Shown here: positions 39,024 to 49,445 of the stretch, in pieces
How positions within the stretch are numbered: the first letter of the stretch is position 1
Layout: every line of letters begins with the position of its first letter
Source: Strigamia acuminata
Taxonomy: Eukaryota; Arthropoda; Chilopoda; Geophilomorpha; Linotaeniidae
DNA: 64,000 bases
NCBI GenBank assembly: GCA_949358305.1
Contig: OX442316.1
Location: 10,478,001 to 10,542,000, forward strand
Direction: 5' to 3'
Made by a program: the position numbers and the translations under genes
The notes under the pieces: model-generated
Told to the model about the DNA's origin: nothing
The model's database searches: none
Seen by the model: the letters and a program-made list of their open reading frames with translations, nothing else

Positions 39024-39113
39024 CTCATTTTGTTTATATTTATTCTCATATTTGTGTCACATCACGTTGATTTTGTTATAATCAGCACCATTTATTACAC
39101 CTGAACATTTTAC

Positions 39114-39119
39114 AATAAA
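39114..39119 (+). terminator. polyadenylation signal of the BTB-BACK gene
   Basis: AATAAA about 90 nt after the stop codon. It leaves only about 130 bp before the next start codon at 39266. Confidence 0.55.
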
Positions 39120-39265
39120 AAGCTTGGTCAAAATCAATTTCTATTCAAAGTTAAAAATCACGTGCTAATTAAAGTGGAAATCATTTTTAAAAACAACCGA
39201 AGAAACTTATCTGCTCAGGAAGTGGCTGGATCCGTGCTGGAGAGGAAGTCGGTTTGAGCGTTGAC

Positions 39266-41369
39266 ATGTCTGCGCGTGTACGCAGGTTGTATGTACTTAT
39301 TTTGGTAGCTCGGTGTATCTTTCTCGGTATATTTTAGGCTACATTTACTTGTTAGTTGGATCAAATTCTTAAACATCGTTTCGTTTTGTTTAGGTCAACT
39401 ACAAGACGGCGAGGGATGCGGCATTGCCGGAACACCAGCCCACGGTCGTGCAACTGTACTCAAGTCTTCTTTTCCTGTTGGATATAAGATACATTTTGAA
39501 TGCGAACAGGGATTTCTAGTCGTCGGTAATCCTGCGCGTAAATGTTTAGCAAATGGAACGTGGAGTGGACAAGTTCCTTTTTGTGGTAAAGGTTTTGATA
39601 TATTTTTCTTGTGATCTTTTATTAAAATCATTATTCAAACAGTTCTTCCTTCACCCTTAACAAAATTCAGTCAAAGTGCAATCGCGTCATGCGCTTCACA
39701 CTTTCAACGGACAGTGGATGGCGATGATGAAACGTGCGTGAATGTTTACATAAATGGCAGCACAACGTGGTGGGCGATGAATTTAGCTCTACTACCGGAC
39801 ATTACTATCTTAGAGGTGTTAGTCAAAGGAGAGGTTCCCACAGGTTTTTTTCATTGTAATGAATTTGTATTGGAATAGCAATTTTGTTTGTTTTTATTCA
39901 GATAAATCTACTTTGATACCGCCATTAAAATTCCATCTGTCGGACATTATGCTGGATTACTCCGAATACAGTCAACTTCGATGTGGTAGGAAAATGTAGA
40001 CAAAATCACTAAAACAAACGTTTACCTAATCCAGTTTGTTTTCGGTTTAGAACACAAATATCCTAAAGTTAGATGGGAGAAATACTCTCTACGTTTGCGT
40101 CCGAGTCGACAGAAAGGACGTTATTTATATTTAAGAAGTTCTAACCCAGCTTCGTTTTCTTATTTACGCATCTGCGAAGTGATTTTTATAACCAAAGGTT
40201 TGTTCAATTGATTTGCTGGCTTTCATTGGTACATAGTGTGCACTCGTTAAGCAGAAGATTCAAAGCTCTTTTGTGGAGACCCGGAAGTTCCTCTCAACGG
40301 GATCGCTGAACGAAACGAGCGTCACATCGCATCGTATCATTGCCAAAACAATTACGTATTAATCGGACCATCTGTTAGAACTTGCGGAGACAACAGTGTT
40401 TGGTCCACGCCCCTACCTCAGTGCGTACTCAATTTCACAGATACTCTCGGTGGTAATTCACGAACAAATTGTAATTTTTTAAAACTGAAATTGAAATATA
40501 TTTTTCGTATTGCAGAAGAAAACGTTCCCGGACCTTATTTGTACATTGGCGAGTAATTTGTATGAATATTGTTGCGTTTACTCCTTTTTTGTCTTCATTT
40601 TTTAGCCATTGGTATGGGTGGATTTTTTATTCTTTCTGTTACCGGATTTGCCTTCTATTTTTGCCATTTGCAACGTCAAACGTCGTCGAAAAAGAAAAAG
40701 TAATGTGATTTTGATGAATTAGAAGAAAATTATGTATTTCTGTATTTGTATTTAGTGGTTCATTCTCAGTTGTAACTAATCTGTCGTCGGTTAGTGAAAC
40801 CCTATTTAACGACACTTATTGTGGATCTGTATTGGATGATTCGCCTTTTCCCAATACCAACCAATACGATGCGACCATTACTTCACGACGCAATTCCAGA
40901 CTTCCTTCTTGCAGTAGCTCCTCGGGTGCAGTACTGCACTTCATTTATTTTCCGCACAACTTAGTTATTTACTTTTTTTTTTCTTAGATCGCAGAGCATC
41001 TTTAAGAAGCGATTCTACTTCTAAACGCATATCATTCTGTCGAGTGAGTTCGGGATCACGAGATAAACCACCATTGGAGATCCCGAGAGTTTATTCAAAC
41101 TGTAATATGCAGTTCCAGGATGGTGCGCACATTTATTCCGAGATATACGAAGATCCTCCAACGTAGATATGAGTTTTTATCTTAAAATGTCCATTTGTTT
41201 AAGTGACTTTTATATATATTGTAGACCAGTAGCAAGACGTTCCGCATTGCTGATGCTGAATAATTCACCTCCAGTGGTTCTAAATCCGGTTTATTTAGAA
41301 CCTGTTGATGCCAGCAATCAAAAGGCCTTAGCTATATACACGGAACCTTACGGCACCGTGCAAATATAA
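39266..41369 (+). CDS. single-pass receptor-like protein: sushi / F5-8C-like / sushi
   Basis: A predicted 499-residue type I membrane protein. Exons: 39266-39326, 39394-39585, 39643-39843, 39902-39985, 40051-40197, 40255-40452, 40516-40548, 40606-40699, 40756-40925, 40988-41162 and 41225-41369. Residues 1-20 form a signal peptide (MSARVRRLYVLILVARCIFLG). Sushi/CCP module 1 runs from C29 to C84 with the expected Cys and Trp. Residues 85-228 resemble a fucolectin or F5/8 type C fold (ETCVNVYINGSTTWWAMNL, SLRLRPSRQKGRYLYLR, YLRICEVIFI). CCP 2 runs from C235 to C285. A membrane span lies at about 306-327, followed by a basic stop-transfer (KKKK) and a 170-residue cytoplasmic tail. The tail carries tyrosines in acidic contexts (YSEIYEDPP, IYTEPYGTV). 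Intron 7 (40549-40605) needs a GC donor (ATTG|gcgagt) to keep frame. Ligand and pathway are unknown; the architecture suggests cell-surface recognition. Confidence 0.8.
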
Positions 41370-41389
41370 TAATGAATACTTGTTATGAG

Positions 41390-41395
41390 AATAAA
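41390..41395 (+). terminator. polyadenylation signal of the sushi receptor gene
   Basis: AATAAA 21 nt after the stop codon at 41369. Confidence 0.65.
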
Positions 41396-41739
41396 TATTA
41401 CTATAAAATCAAATGTCCTCCAATTCACTGATCTATTTTAAAGTGTGATTTTTTTTAACGCCACAAGTTTAAGGCTAATTTTACATAAAAATTGCAACTA
41501 AAACAATTTGAAAAAATATTTCAACCAGCGATGTCCGCAATAATACCTCAGCAAAAATAAAATCGAGAGGGCAACCATCAATGAACGTTTAATAAAAACT
41601 GAAAAAGTTGAAATATCTCAAAGGCACAGCATCGCAGTATAGTTGTAAAGTATAATGTTTGTACAAATTTTAAAACCCAACTTGAAATGTCGCATCTTTA
41701 TGGAGGTCTTTTTCAAACTGCAACCGCCCATGAGTTATA

Positions 41740-42354
41740 AAACGAATCTCGTTCAACAAATTTGACTTTCTACGGTGGCGCCACTCAGCGATTAAAAAGG
41801 AAGACATTTTATCTTTTTTACAAACTATCAAAAAATTTGACTTTCAACGGTGGCGCCACTCAGCGATTCAAAAAGAAGACATTTCTTCTTTTTTTACAAA
41901 CCGTACGAGGTGTAGTCTGTGGCACAAATTCAACTTGGGATTCAACAGAGTTTCGCATGTCGGCGAGAAATCGAGCCCGAAGAAATATATTTCTTGGATC
42001 CAATGTACAGATTTAACAAGTTTCGCACGTTAGCGATAACTCGAGTACGAATTAAAACGTTTTTCGATTTACAATACAGTTTTAACAGGTTTCGCACGTG
42101 GGCGATAAAGCGAGTACGATTTTAAACATTTATTGCACCTATCGTACAGACAAAAGATTCAATCCGGTTTCGCACGTGTTTCAACAATAGGTGAATGAAC
42201 ATTAATTTATCAGGAAAATTTATTTATTTTCTGTCAGCTATGAAAAGCCTCGATAAATTCCCTTGTATGGTTTGTAAAAAGAAAAATGTCTTCTTTTTCA
42301 ATCGCCGAGTGGCGCCACCGCTCAAAGTCAAATTTGTTGAGCGAGACTCGTTTC
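41740..42354. mobile_element. foldback element with duplicated left arm
   Basis: The left arm at 41740-41827 is repeated in direct orientation at 41832-41905. Both match the reverse complement of 42266-42353. The shared core is CGGTGGCGCCACTCAGCGATT, flanked by AAATTTGACTTT and AAGAAGACATTT. The interior holds a roughly 70-bp tandem repeat. There is no ORF of significance. This fits a non-autonomous foldback or MITE insertion between the sushi gene and the aquaporin array. Confidence 0.65.
41951..42180 (+). repeat. about 70-bp tandem repeat inside the foldback element
   Basis: The marker TTTCGCAcGT recurs at 41951, 42021, 42090 and 42168. It is followed each time by variants of gGCGATAAnGCGAGTACGA. 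A fifth, degenerate copy begins near 42350. Spacing is 69-78 bp. Confidence 0.7.
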
Positions 42355-42639
42355 GCTGGTGGGCGACAATGCGAACCCGTTGAATTTGAACTCGGGTGCT
42401 CATTTGAGAAACCTGTAAAATCGATACAAAAAATCCAAAAAAGTATCCGAATTTATCAACAACGTGCGAAACAGTGGTTTATTTTGTTGGGTTCTCATAA
42501 CAGAACTGTGGCAAGCGAACAAGAATTGCGACTTCGAGTTGACAAAACGCGATGGGACCCGAGTCAATACATCAATCTACTCGTATAATATTTCTCTACT
42601 CCTCTTACTTGTTAGTCCAATTCCTCATTCGTCATGTCA

Positions 42640-42882
42640 TGTTTGCATAAAAAACGAAGAAAACTTTGAGATATCACGAAGAATGATTAAATTTATATTG
42701 GAAACACCGAAATAGCGAAATATTTGATATTTTAAACGTGTTCATTGTTTTTGGTTAAAGTCATTGAAGGCAAACCGATTCCCTCTACACTGTTGGCAAT
42801 CTGAATAACTCCTTGTTGCGTGTAGTTTGTGGCATAAAAAACGAATAAATACTTTGAGATATCACCCGGAAAAATTAAATCC
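42640..42882 (+). repeat. short direct repeats upstream of the aquaporin array
   Basis: CATAAAAAACGAA followed by ACTTTGAGATATCAC occurs at about 42647-42678 and again at about 42834-42866. No coding sequence is present. The second copy abuts the first aquaporin duplication unit. Confidence 0.5.
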
Positions 42883-43045
42883 CGTTTGTCCTCCACGTTA
42901 ATTACACATTCAGGACCAAAATATCTTAGAATTTATTAAAAACAAAAATTAAAAAAAAAATTATTGAATTCCACACACGATTTAAATTTTAAAACACCTA
43001 TTTAAATCAGATACATCAAATTATGCAAATTTTGCACAGTATCCC

Positions 43046-43077
43046 ATTGGTCCAATTCAATCACCAACGCCTATAAA
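43046..43077 (+). promoter_or_regulatory. aquaporin 1 core promoter
   Basis: A palindromic double CCAAT box (ATTGGTCCAAT, 43046-43056) is followed by TATAAA at 43072, about 65 bp before the ATG. The same arrangement recurs before each of the four paralogs. Confidence 0.75.
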
Positions 43078-43138
43078 TACAAACAACTTGCGTCCAAATC
43101 ATTTATTCACCTTTCTCCATCAACCAACGCAGTTCATC

Positions 43139-44038
43139 ATGTCGTGGCCCATTATCTGCTTCGAAATACCTAATTTAAGTAGCTGGAAGGCCCTGATAGC
43201 CGAACTCATCGGCACACTCCTCCTCGTTTTAATCGGCTGTGGCTCGTGCGTCGGCTGGAACGACGCCGATTTAGTGCAGATATCGCTGGCTTTCGGCATC
43301 ACCGTTGCCACAGTGGTGCAATGCATCTGTCACATCAGCGGGGGCCACATCAACCCTGCCGTTACCATCGCCTTCTTAATTACCGGCAGAATCGGCATTT
43401 TGCGATGCCTTTTATACATTATCGTTCAATGTTCCGGCGCCTGCATCGGTGCCGCTTTATTGCGCGAGTTTACACCCGTTTCGCTGCAGAAACCGTTGGG
43501 TGCCACGTTGGTTAATGATAAAATAGGCTTGGGCGCGGGTTTCGGCGTCGAGTTTCTCATCACATTCGTGTTGGTTTTCACCGTTTTCGCGGTTTGCGAT
43601 GCAAATCGCAAAGATGTCGAAGGCTCGGCGCCACTCGCAATTGGACTTGCTGTTGCTGCGTGTCATTTATTTGCGGTGAGTTGATTTTAATCTGCTTTTT
43701 TGTTTTTGCTTGCTTTTTATTTGATTTTTTTTATTGCTTTTTATTTGATTTTTCATTGGTTTTTGTAGATTCCTTATACTGGAGCTGGTATGAATCCAGC
43801 AAGGTCGTTTGGTCCAGCTGTGGTCACGGGAATTTGGACTAATCATTGGGTTTGTTTTGATTTGTACAAAAAAAAAATAGATTGTTAATGAAATTTTTAT
43901 TTTTATTTTTTTATGTAGATTTATTGGTTCGGGCCTGTTTTAGGTGGAATTTCAGGGTCGGTTTTGTATCAATTTGTTCTGGGTGCTCCAAGACGAGGTT
44001 CCTTCTTGACCGAAAATCTTATTGACGAAGAGAAATGA
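43139..44038 (+). CDS. aquaporin, tandem copy 1
   Basis: A 245-residue water channel of the AQP1/DRIP-like group with six membrane spans. Exons are 43139-43675, 43769-43849 and 43919-44038. The start MSWPIICFE is chosen because it directly follows the duplicated promoter/leader and is shared by all four copies. NPA motifs are at residues 72-74 (GGHINPAV) and 188-190 ([10 protein letters not shown]). The selectivity filter by alignment is F52, H176, A185 and R191, the water-specific combination. A185 replaces the mercury-sensitive cysteine of human AQP1. The tail ends [18 protein letters not shown], a short acidic C-terminus. It probably sits in epithelial plasma membrane; tissue is unknown. 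Confidence 0.93.
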
Positions 44039-44140
44039 GGCATACCAACTACGAAGCCATTTGATACGAAAAATTATAAATCCTATAATTTAATGTTAAT
44101 TTTTGTGTAATATCAAATTTAAATGTTCTTTTTTTTCACG

Positions 44141-44146
44141 AATAAA
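44141..44146 (+). terminator. aquaporin 1 polyadenylation signal
   Basis: AATAAA about 100 nt after the stop. Confidence 0.6.
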
Positions 44147-44669
44147 TTGTTTGCAAATTCAAATTGATTTTATTTTAATTTCTCGTTTTTTCTTCATTTC
44201 TGCAAACACTAACCCAGTTTGGACGTGTTCTGTGTTGATGAATCATTTGCCACTAGGTCACGAACCTATTATTACAGCTAAGAAGTTTTCTTCATATATA
44301 TTTGTTTTTAATACAATTATATTCGATCCGACACGTCGAAATCCAATCGGCGCCAGCGCTGTACCGCTGGGAAAACAACGGGTTATTTGTAATCGGATAA
44401 AAGGCTTTTTAAACTAGTTTTATTTTGAATTTTAAGCAAAAGATTAAAAGGTTTTTGAAGAAAGATAAGCTTAAATTTGCAAATTACAAGGGAATAATTA
44501 AATCGTTTGTCCTCCACATTAATTACGCATTCAGGACCGAAATTTCTTCGAATTTATCAAAAACAAAAATTAATAAATAAAAAATTATTGAATTCTACAC
44601 ACGACTTAAATTTAAAAACACATATTTAAATCGGATACATCAAATTATGCAAATTTTACACAATATCTC

Positions 44670-44704
44670 ATTGGTCCAATTCAATCACCAACGACTATAA
44701 ATAA
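44670..44704 (+). promoter_or_regulatory. aquaporin 2 core promoter
   Basis: ATTGGTCCAAT at 44670-44680 and TATAAATAA from 44696, as in the other copies. Confidence 0.75.
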
Positions 44705-44762
44705 GAACAACTGGCGCCTAAATCATTTATTCACTTTTCCGCTTCAACCAACGCAGTTCGTC

Positions 44763-45760
44763 ATGTCGTGGCCCATGATCTGTTTCGAAATACCAAACTT
44801 AAGTATCTGGAAGGCCCTGATGGCCGAACTCATCGGCACACTCCTTCTCGTTCTAATCGGCTGTGGCTCGTGCGTCGGCTGGAACGACGCCGATTTCGTG
44901 CAGATATCGCTGGCTTTCGGCATCATCGTGGCCACAGTGGTGCAATGCATCTGTCACATCAGCGGGGGCCACATCAACCCTGCCGTTACCATCGCTTTCT
45001 TATTTACGGGAAACATCGGCATTTTGCGATGCCTTTTATACATTATCGTTCAATGTTCCGGCGCCTGCATCGGTGCCTTTTTATTGCGCGAGTTAACACC
45101 CGTTTCGCTGCAGAAGCCGTTGGGTGCGACGTTGGTTAATGATAAAATAGGCTTGACTTCGGGTTTCGGCGTCGAGTTTCTCATCACATTCGTGTTGGTT
45201 TTCATCGTTTTTGCCGTTTGCGATACAAATCGCAAAGATGTCAAAGGCTCGGCGCCACTCGCAATTGGACTTGCTGTGACTGCGTGTCATTTATTTGCGG
45301 TGAGTTCATTTTAATTTGCTTTTTATTTGTTTTTCATTGCTTTTTATTTGTTTTTCATTGCTTTTTATTTGTTTTTCATTGCTTTTTATTTGTTTTTCAT
45401 TGCTTTTTATTTGTTTTTCATTGCTTTTTATTTGATTTTTAATAGTTTTTTATTCGATTTTTTTTTATTGCTTTTTATTTGATTTTTCATTGGTTTTTGT
45501 AGATTCCATATACTGGAGCTGGTATGAATCCAGCAAGGTCGTTTGGTCCAGCTGTGGTCACGGGAATTTGGACTAATCATTGGGTTTGTTTTGATTTATT
45601 TAAAAAAAAATTGATTTTTAATGAAATTTTTTTTGTTGTTTAGATTTATTGGTTAGGGCCTGTTGTAGGTGCATTTTCAGCGTCGGTTTTGTATAAATTT
45701 GTTCTGGATGCTCCAAGACGAGCTTCCTCGACCGAAAGTCTTATTGACGGAGAGAGATGA
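44763..45760 (+). CDS. aquaporin, tandem copy 2
   Basis: A 244-residue paralog of copy 1. Exons are 44763-45299, 45503-45583 and 45644-45760. NPA motifs and the F/H/A/R filter are intact. Exon 3 differs from its sisters: [20 protein letters not shown] instead of YWFGPVLGG(I/L)[10 protein letters not shown]. The tail is [17 protein letters not shown]. Intron 1 is enlarged to 203 bp by a 21-bp tandem repeat. The gene reads as functional. Confidence 0.92.
45318..45443 (+). repeat. 21-bp minisatellite in aquaporin 2 intron 1
   Basis: Unit gctttttatttgtttttcatt starts at 45318, 45339, 45360, 45381 and 45402. A diverged unit follows at 45423. The paralogous intron of copy 1 has only two diverged units, so this is a local expansion. 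Confidence 0.9.
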
Positions 45761-45799
45761 GGCATACCAACCACGGAGCCATTTGTTACGAAAGAACGA

Positions 45800-45805
45800 A
45801 ATAAA
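45800..45805 (+). terminator. aquaporin 2 polyadenylation signal
   Basis: AATAAA 40 nt after the stop. Confidence 0.6.
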
Positions 45806-46436
45806 TCCTATAATATAACTGTTTATTTTTGTGTAAAAAAAATTTAAATGTTCTTTTTTTCTCACGATTAAATTGTTTGCAAATTTAAAGTAATTTTTAT
45901 TTTCTTTTTTCTCGTTTTTTCCTCATTTCTACAAACCCTAACCCAGTTTGGACGTGTTCAGTGTTGATGTGTCATTCGGCACTAGGTCACGAACCTGTTA
46001 TTACATCTAGGAATAAACTGGAAGTTTTCTTCATATATATTTGTTTTTAATACAATTATTTTCGATCCGACACGTCGAAATCCAATCGGCGCCAGCGTTA
46101 TACCGCTGGGAAAACAACGGATTATTTGTAATCGGATAAAAGGCTTTTAAAACTAGTCTTATTTTGAATTTTAAGCAAAAGATTATTATTAATTTGCAAA
46201 TGGAAGCAAATCTTTCTTCAAAAATTTTTTAAAAAGCTTACATTTGCAAATTACATGGGAATAATTAAATCGTTTGTCCTCCACATTAATTACGCATTCA
46301 GGACCGAAATTTCTTCGAATTTATCAAAAACAAAAATTAATAAATAAAAAATTATTGAATTCTACACACGACTTAAATTTAAAAACACCTATTTAAATCG
46401 GATACATCAAATTATGCAAATTTTACACAATATCCC

Positions 46437-46468
46437 ATTGGTCCAATTCAATCACCAACGACTATAAA
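46437..46468 (+). promoter_or_regulatory. aquaporin 3 core promoter
   Basis: ATTGGTCCAAT at 46437-46447 and TATAAA at 46463. Confidence 0.75.
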
Positions 46469-46529
46469 TAAGAACAACTGGCGCCTAAATCATTTATTCA
46501 CTTTTCCGCTTCAACCAACGCAGTTCATC

Positions 46530-47446
46530 ATGTCGTGGCCCATAATCTGCTTCGAAGTACCTAATTTAAGTAGCTGGAAAGCCCTGATGGCCGAACTCAT
46601 CGGCACACTCCTCCTCGTTCTAATCGGCTGTGGCTCGTGCGTCGGCTGGACGAACGCCGATTTAGTGCAGATATCGCTGGCTTTCGGCGTCACCGTTGCC
46701 ATTGTGGTGCAATGCATCTGTCACATCAGCGGGGGCCACATCAACCCTGCCGTTACCATCGCTTTCTTAATTACGGGAAACATCGGCATTTTGCGATGCC
46801 TTTTATACATTATCGTTCAATGTTCCGGCGCCTGCATCGGTGCCCTTTTATTGCGCGAGTTTACACCCGTTTCGCTGCAGAAGCCGTTGGGTGCGACGTT
46901 GGTTAATGATAAAATCGGCTTGGGCGCGGGTTTCGGCGTCGAGTTTCTCATCACATTCGTGTTGGTTTTCACCGTTTTCGCCGTTTGCGATACAAATCGC
47001 AAAGATGTCGAAGGCTCGGCGCCACTCGCAATTGGACTTGCTGTGATTGCGTGTCATTTATTTGCGGTGAGTTGATTTTAATTTGCTTTTGTTTTTTCTT
47101 GTTTTTTATTTGATTTCTTTTATTGCTTTTTATTTGATTTTTCATTGGTTTTTATAGATTCCTTATACTGGAGCTGGTATGAATCCAGCAAGGTCGTTTG
47201 GTCCAGCTGTGGTCACGGGAATTTGGACTAATCATTGGGTTTGTTTTGATTTGTATAAAAAAAATTGATTGTTAATGAAATTTTTATTTTTATTTTTTTA
47301 TGTAGATTTATTGGTTCGGGCCTGTTTTAGGTGGACTTTCAGGGTCGGTTTTGTATCAATTTGTTCTGGGTGCTCCAAGACGAGGTTCCTCGACCGAAAG
47401 TCTTATTAAGAAAGAGATGAGGGATACCAGCTACGAAGCCATTTGA
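46530..47446 (+). CDS. aquaporin, tandem copy 3, extended C-terminus
   Basis: A 252-residue paralog. Exons are 46530-47066, 47158-47238 and 47306-47446. Pore residues are as in copy 1; loop A differs (GWTNADLVQ in place of GWNDADLVQ). The reading frame at the end differs. Relative to copy 2, two bases are lost near the ancestral stop. Translation therefore runs into what is 3' UTR in the sisters and ends [12 protein letters not shown], eight residues beyond the sister stop. A poly(A) signal follows at about 47453. Confidence 0.92.
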
Positions 47447-48062
47447 AACTTAAATAAATAAATAAATCCTGTAATATAACTGTTTATTTTTGTGTAAAAA
47501 TATTTAAATGTCCTTTTTTCACGATTAAATTATTTGCTAATTTAAATTAATTTTTTTTCTTGGTTTTTTTCTTCATTTTTACAAACACTAATCCAGTTTG
47601 GACGTGTTTTGTGTTGATGAATCATTTGGCACTAAATCACTAACTAGTTATTATTACATCTAGGGATAAACTGGAAGTTTTATTCATATATATTTATTTC
47701 AATACAATTATTTTCGATCCGACACTTCCAAATCCAATCGGCACCAGCGTTATACTGCTGAGAAAACAACTGATCGTTTGTAATCGGATAAAAGGCTTTA
47801 AAACTCGTCTTATTTTGAATTCTAAGCAAAAGAAGATTTTATTTGAAGAAAGATAAGCTTAAATATGCAAATTACAAGGGATTCATCCAAAATAATTAAA
47901 TCGTTTGTCCTCCACATTAATTTCATAATCAGGACCGAAATTTCTTCGAATTTATCAAAAACAAAAATTAATAAATAAAAAATTATTGAATTCCACACTT
48001 AAATTTAAAAGCACCTATTTAAATCAGATACATCAAACTATGCAAATTTTACTCAATATCCC
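47447..48062 (+). other. spacer between aquaporin copies 3 and 4
   Basis: This stretch belongs to the repeated unit: 3' UTR, then a 5' flank homologous to the other inter-gene spacers (TCGTTTGTCCTCCACATTAA at about 47900). No ORF is supported. The equivalent spacers lie at 44147-44669 and 45806-46436. Confidence 0.6.
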
Positions 48063-48094
48063 ATTGGTCCAATACAATCACCAACGACTATAAA
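48063..48094 (+). promoter_or_regulatory. aquaporin 4 core promoter
   Basis: ATTGGTCCAAT at 48063-48073 and TATAAA at 48089-48094. Confidence 0.75.
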
Positions 48095-48155
48095 TACAAA
48101 CAACTGGCGTCCAAATCATTTATTCACCTTTCTCCATCAACCAACGCAGTTCGTC

Positions 48156-49061
48156 ATGTCGTGGTCCACTATCTGCTTCGAAATTCCAGAATTAAGTAGC
48201 TGGAAGGCCCTGATAGCCGAATTCATCGGCACACTCCTCCTAGTTCTAATCGGCTGTGGCTCGTGCATCGGCTGGAACGACGCCGATTTAGTGCAAATAT
48301 CGCTGGCTTTCGGCATCATCGTTGCCACCGTGGTGCAGTGCATCTCTCACATCAGCGGGGGCCACATCAACCCTGCCGTTACCATCGCCTTCTTAATTAC
48401 GGGAAAAATCGGCATTTTGCGCTGCCTTTTATACATTTTCTTTCAATGTTCCGGCGCCAGCTTGGGTGCTGGTTTATTGCGCGAGTTTACACCCGTTTCG
48501 CTGCAGAAATCGTTGGGCGCGACATTGGTTAATGATAAAATAGGCTTGGCCGCAGGTTTCGGCGTCGAGTTTCTCATCACATTCGTGTTGGTTTTCACCG
48601 TTTTTGCCGTTTGCGATACAAATCGCGGAGATGTCAATGGTTCGGCGCCACTCGCAATTGGACTTGCTGTGACTGCGTGTCATTTATTTGCGGTGAGTTT
48701 ATCTGGTTTTTATTTGATTTTCCATTGAATTTTTTAATTTTTCATTGGTTTTTGTAGATTCCTTATACTGGAGCTGGTATGAATCCAGCAAGGTCGTTTG
48801 GTCCAGCTGCGGCCATGGGAATTTGGACTAATCATTGGGTTTGTTTTATTTTAAAAAAAAAAATTATTCTTAATAAATTTTTTAATTTTTTTTTCTGGTT
48901 AGATTTATTGGTTCGGGCCTGTTTTAGGTGGACTTTCAGGATCTGTTTTGTATAAATTTGTTCTGGGTGCTCCTAAGCCAGTAGTTTCGCGCATTCTCGA
49001 AGACGATTTGTCACCAGTCGCCCTCGTGTTGAGGCCGTCATCGTTAACGCCGTCACCGTGA
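48156..49061 (+). CDS. aquaporin, tandem copy 4, divergent tail
   Basis: A 258-residue paralog. Exons are 48156-48692, 48758-48838 and 48903-49061. NPA motifs and the selectivity filter are intact. It is the most diverged member: ISHISGG (Ser for Cys before the first NPA loop), GASLGAGLL, and GPAAAMGIW instead of GPAVVTGIW after the second NPA. The C-terminus is unrelated to its sisters after the shared [18 protein letters not shown] and a Ser/Pro-rich end. Homology of the 3' flank to the other units stops in exon 3, so this is the edge of the array. Confidence 0.92.
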
Positions 49062-49317
49062 TTGTCTCGAATTTGATCGTTTTAATGTATTTAAAGTTCT
49101 TTTGTAAAACAAGTTATTATTTTTTCGTGAGATGTTAAAATTGTATTTCTTTTCTAAATTAAAAACTACTTTCTTACTATTTACTATTTATTTTAAATTT
49201 TAATAATGCAGATTTATTCGTAGCTTTTCGTGTTATATCACTTCGCTGCATCACAATTCGCTTTACGCAATGCACCATCGCTCGTTTCCAAACGACGAAA
49301 CCAATTTTAAACCTTTT

Positions 49318-49445
49318 AGCACTTGAAAGCACGTTTTAGTACTTGAAAACTCATTTCAACTCTTGAAATTTCGTATTAACTCGTGAAAACATGTCTAAAC
49401 TCTAGGAAACACGTCTGAACTCTTGAATACAAATTGTAACTCTCT
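49318..49445 (+). repeat. degenerate about 21-bp tandem repeat
   Basis: About six diverged units of the type aactcttgaaaacacgttt lie just downstream of the last aquaporin. No ORF is present. Confidence 0.55.

Noticed and set aside
45218-45442. ORF with FLFVFHC repeats
   Set aside because: It is a translation of the 21-bp intronic minisatellite in aquaporin 2, not a protein-coding exon.
43246-48683. Numerous 60-120-residue ORFs in other frames of the aquaporins
   Set aside because: The same shadow ORFs recur in every paralog because the coding DNA is conserved. None has its own conserved features.
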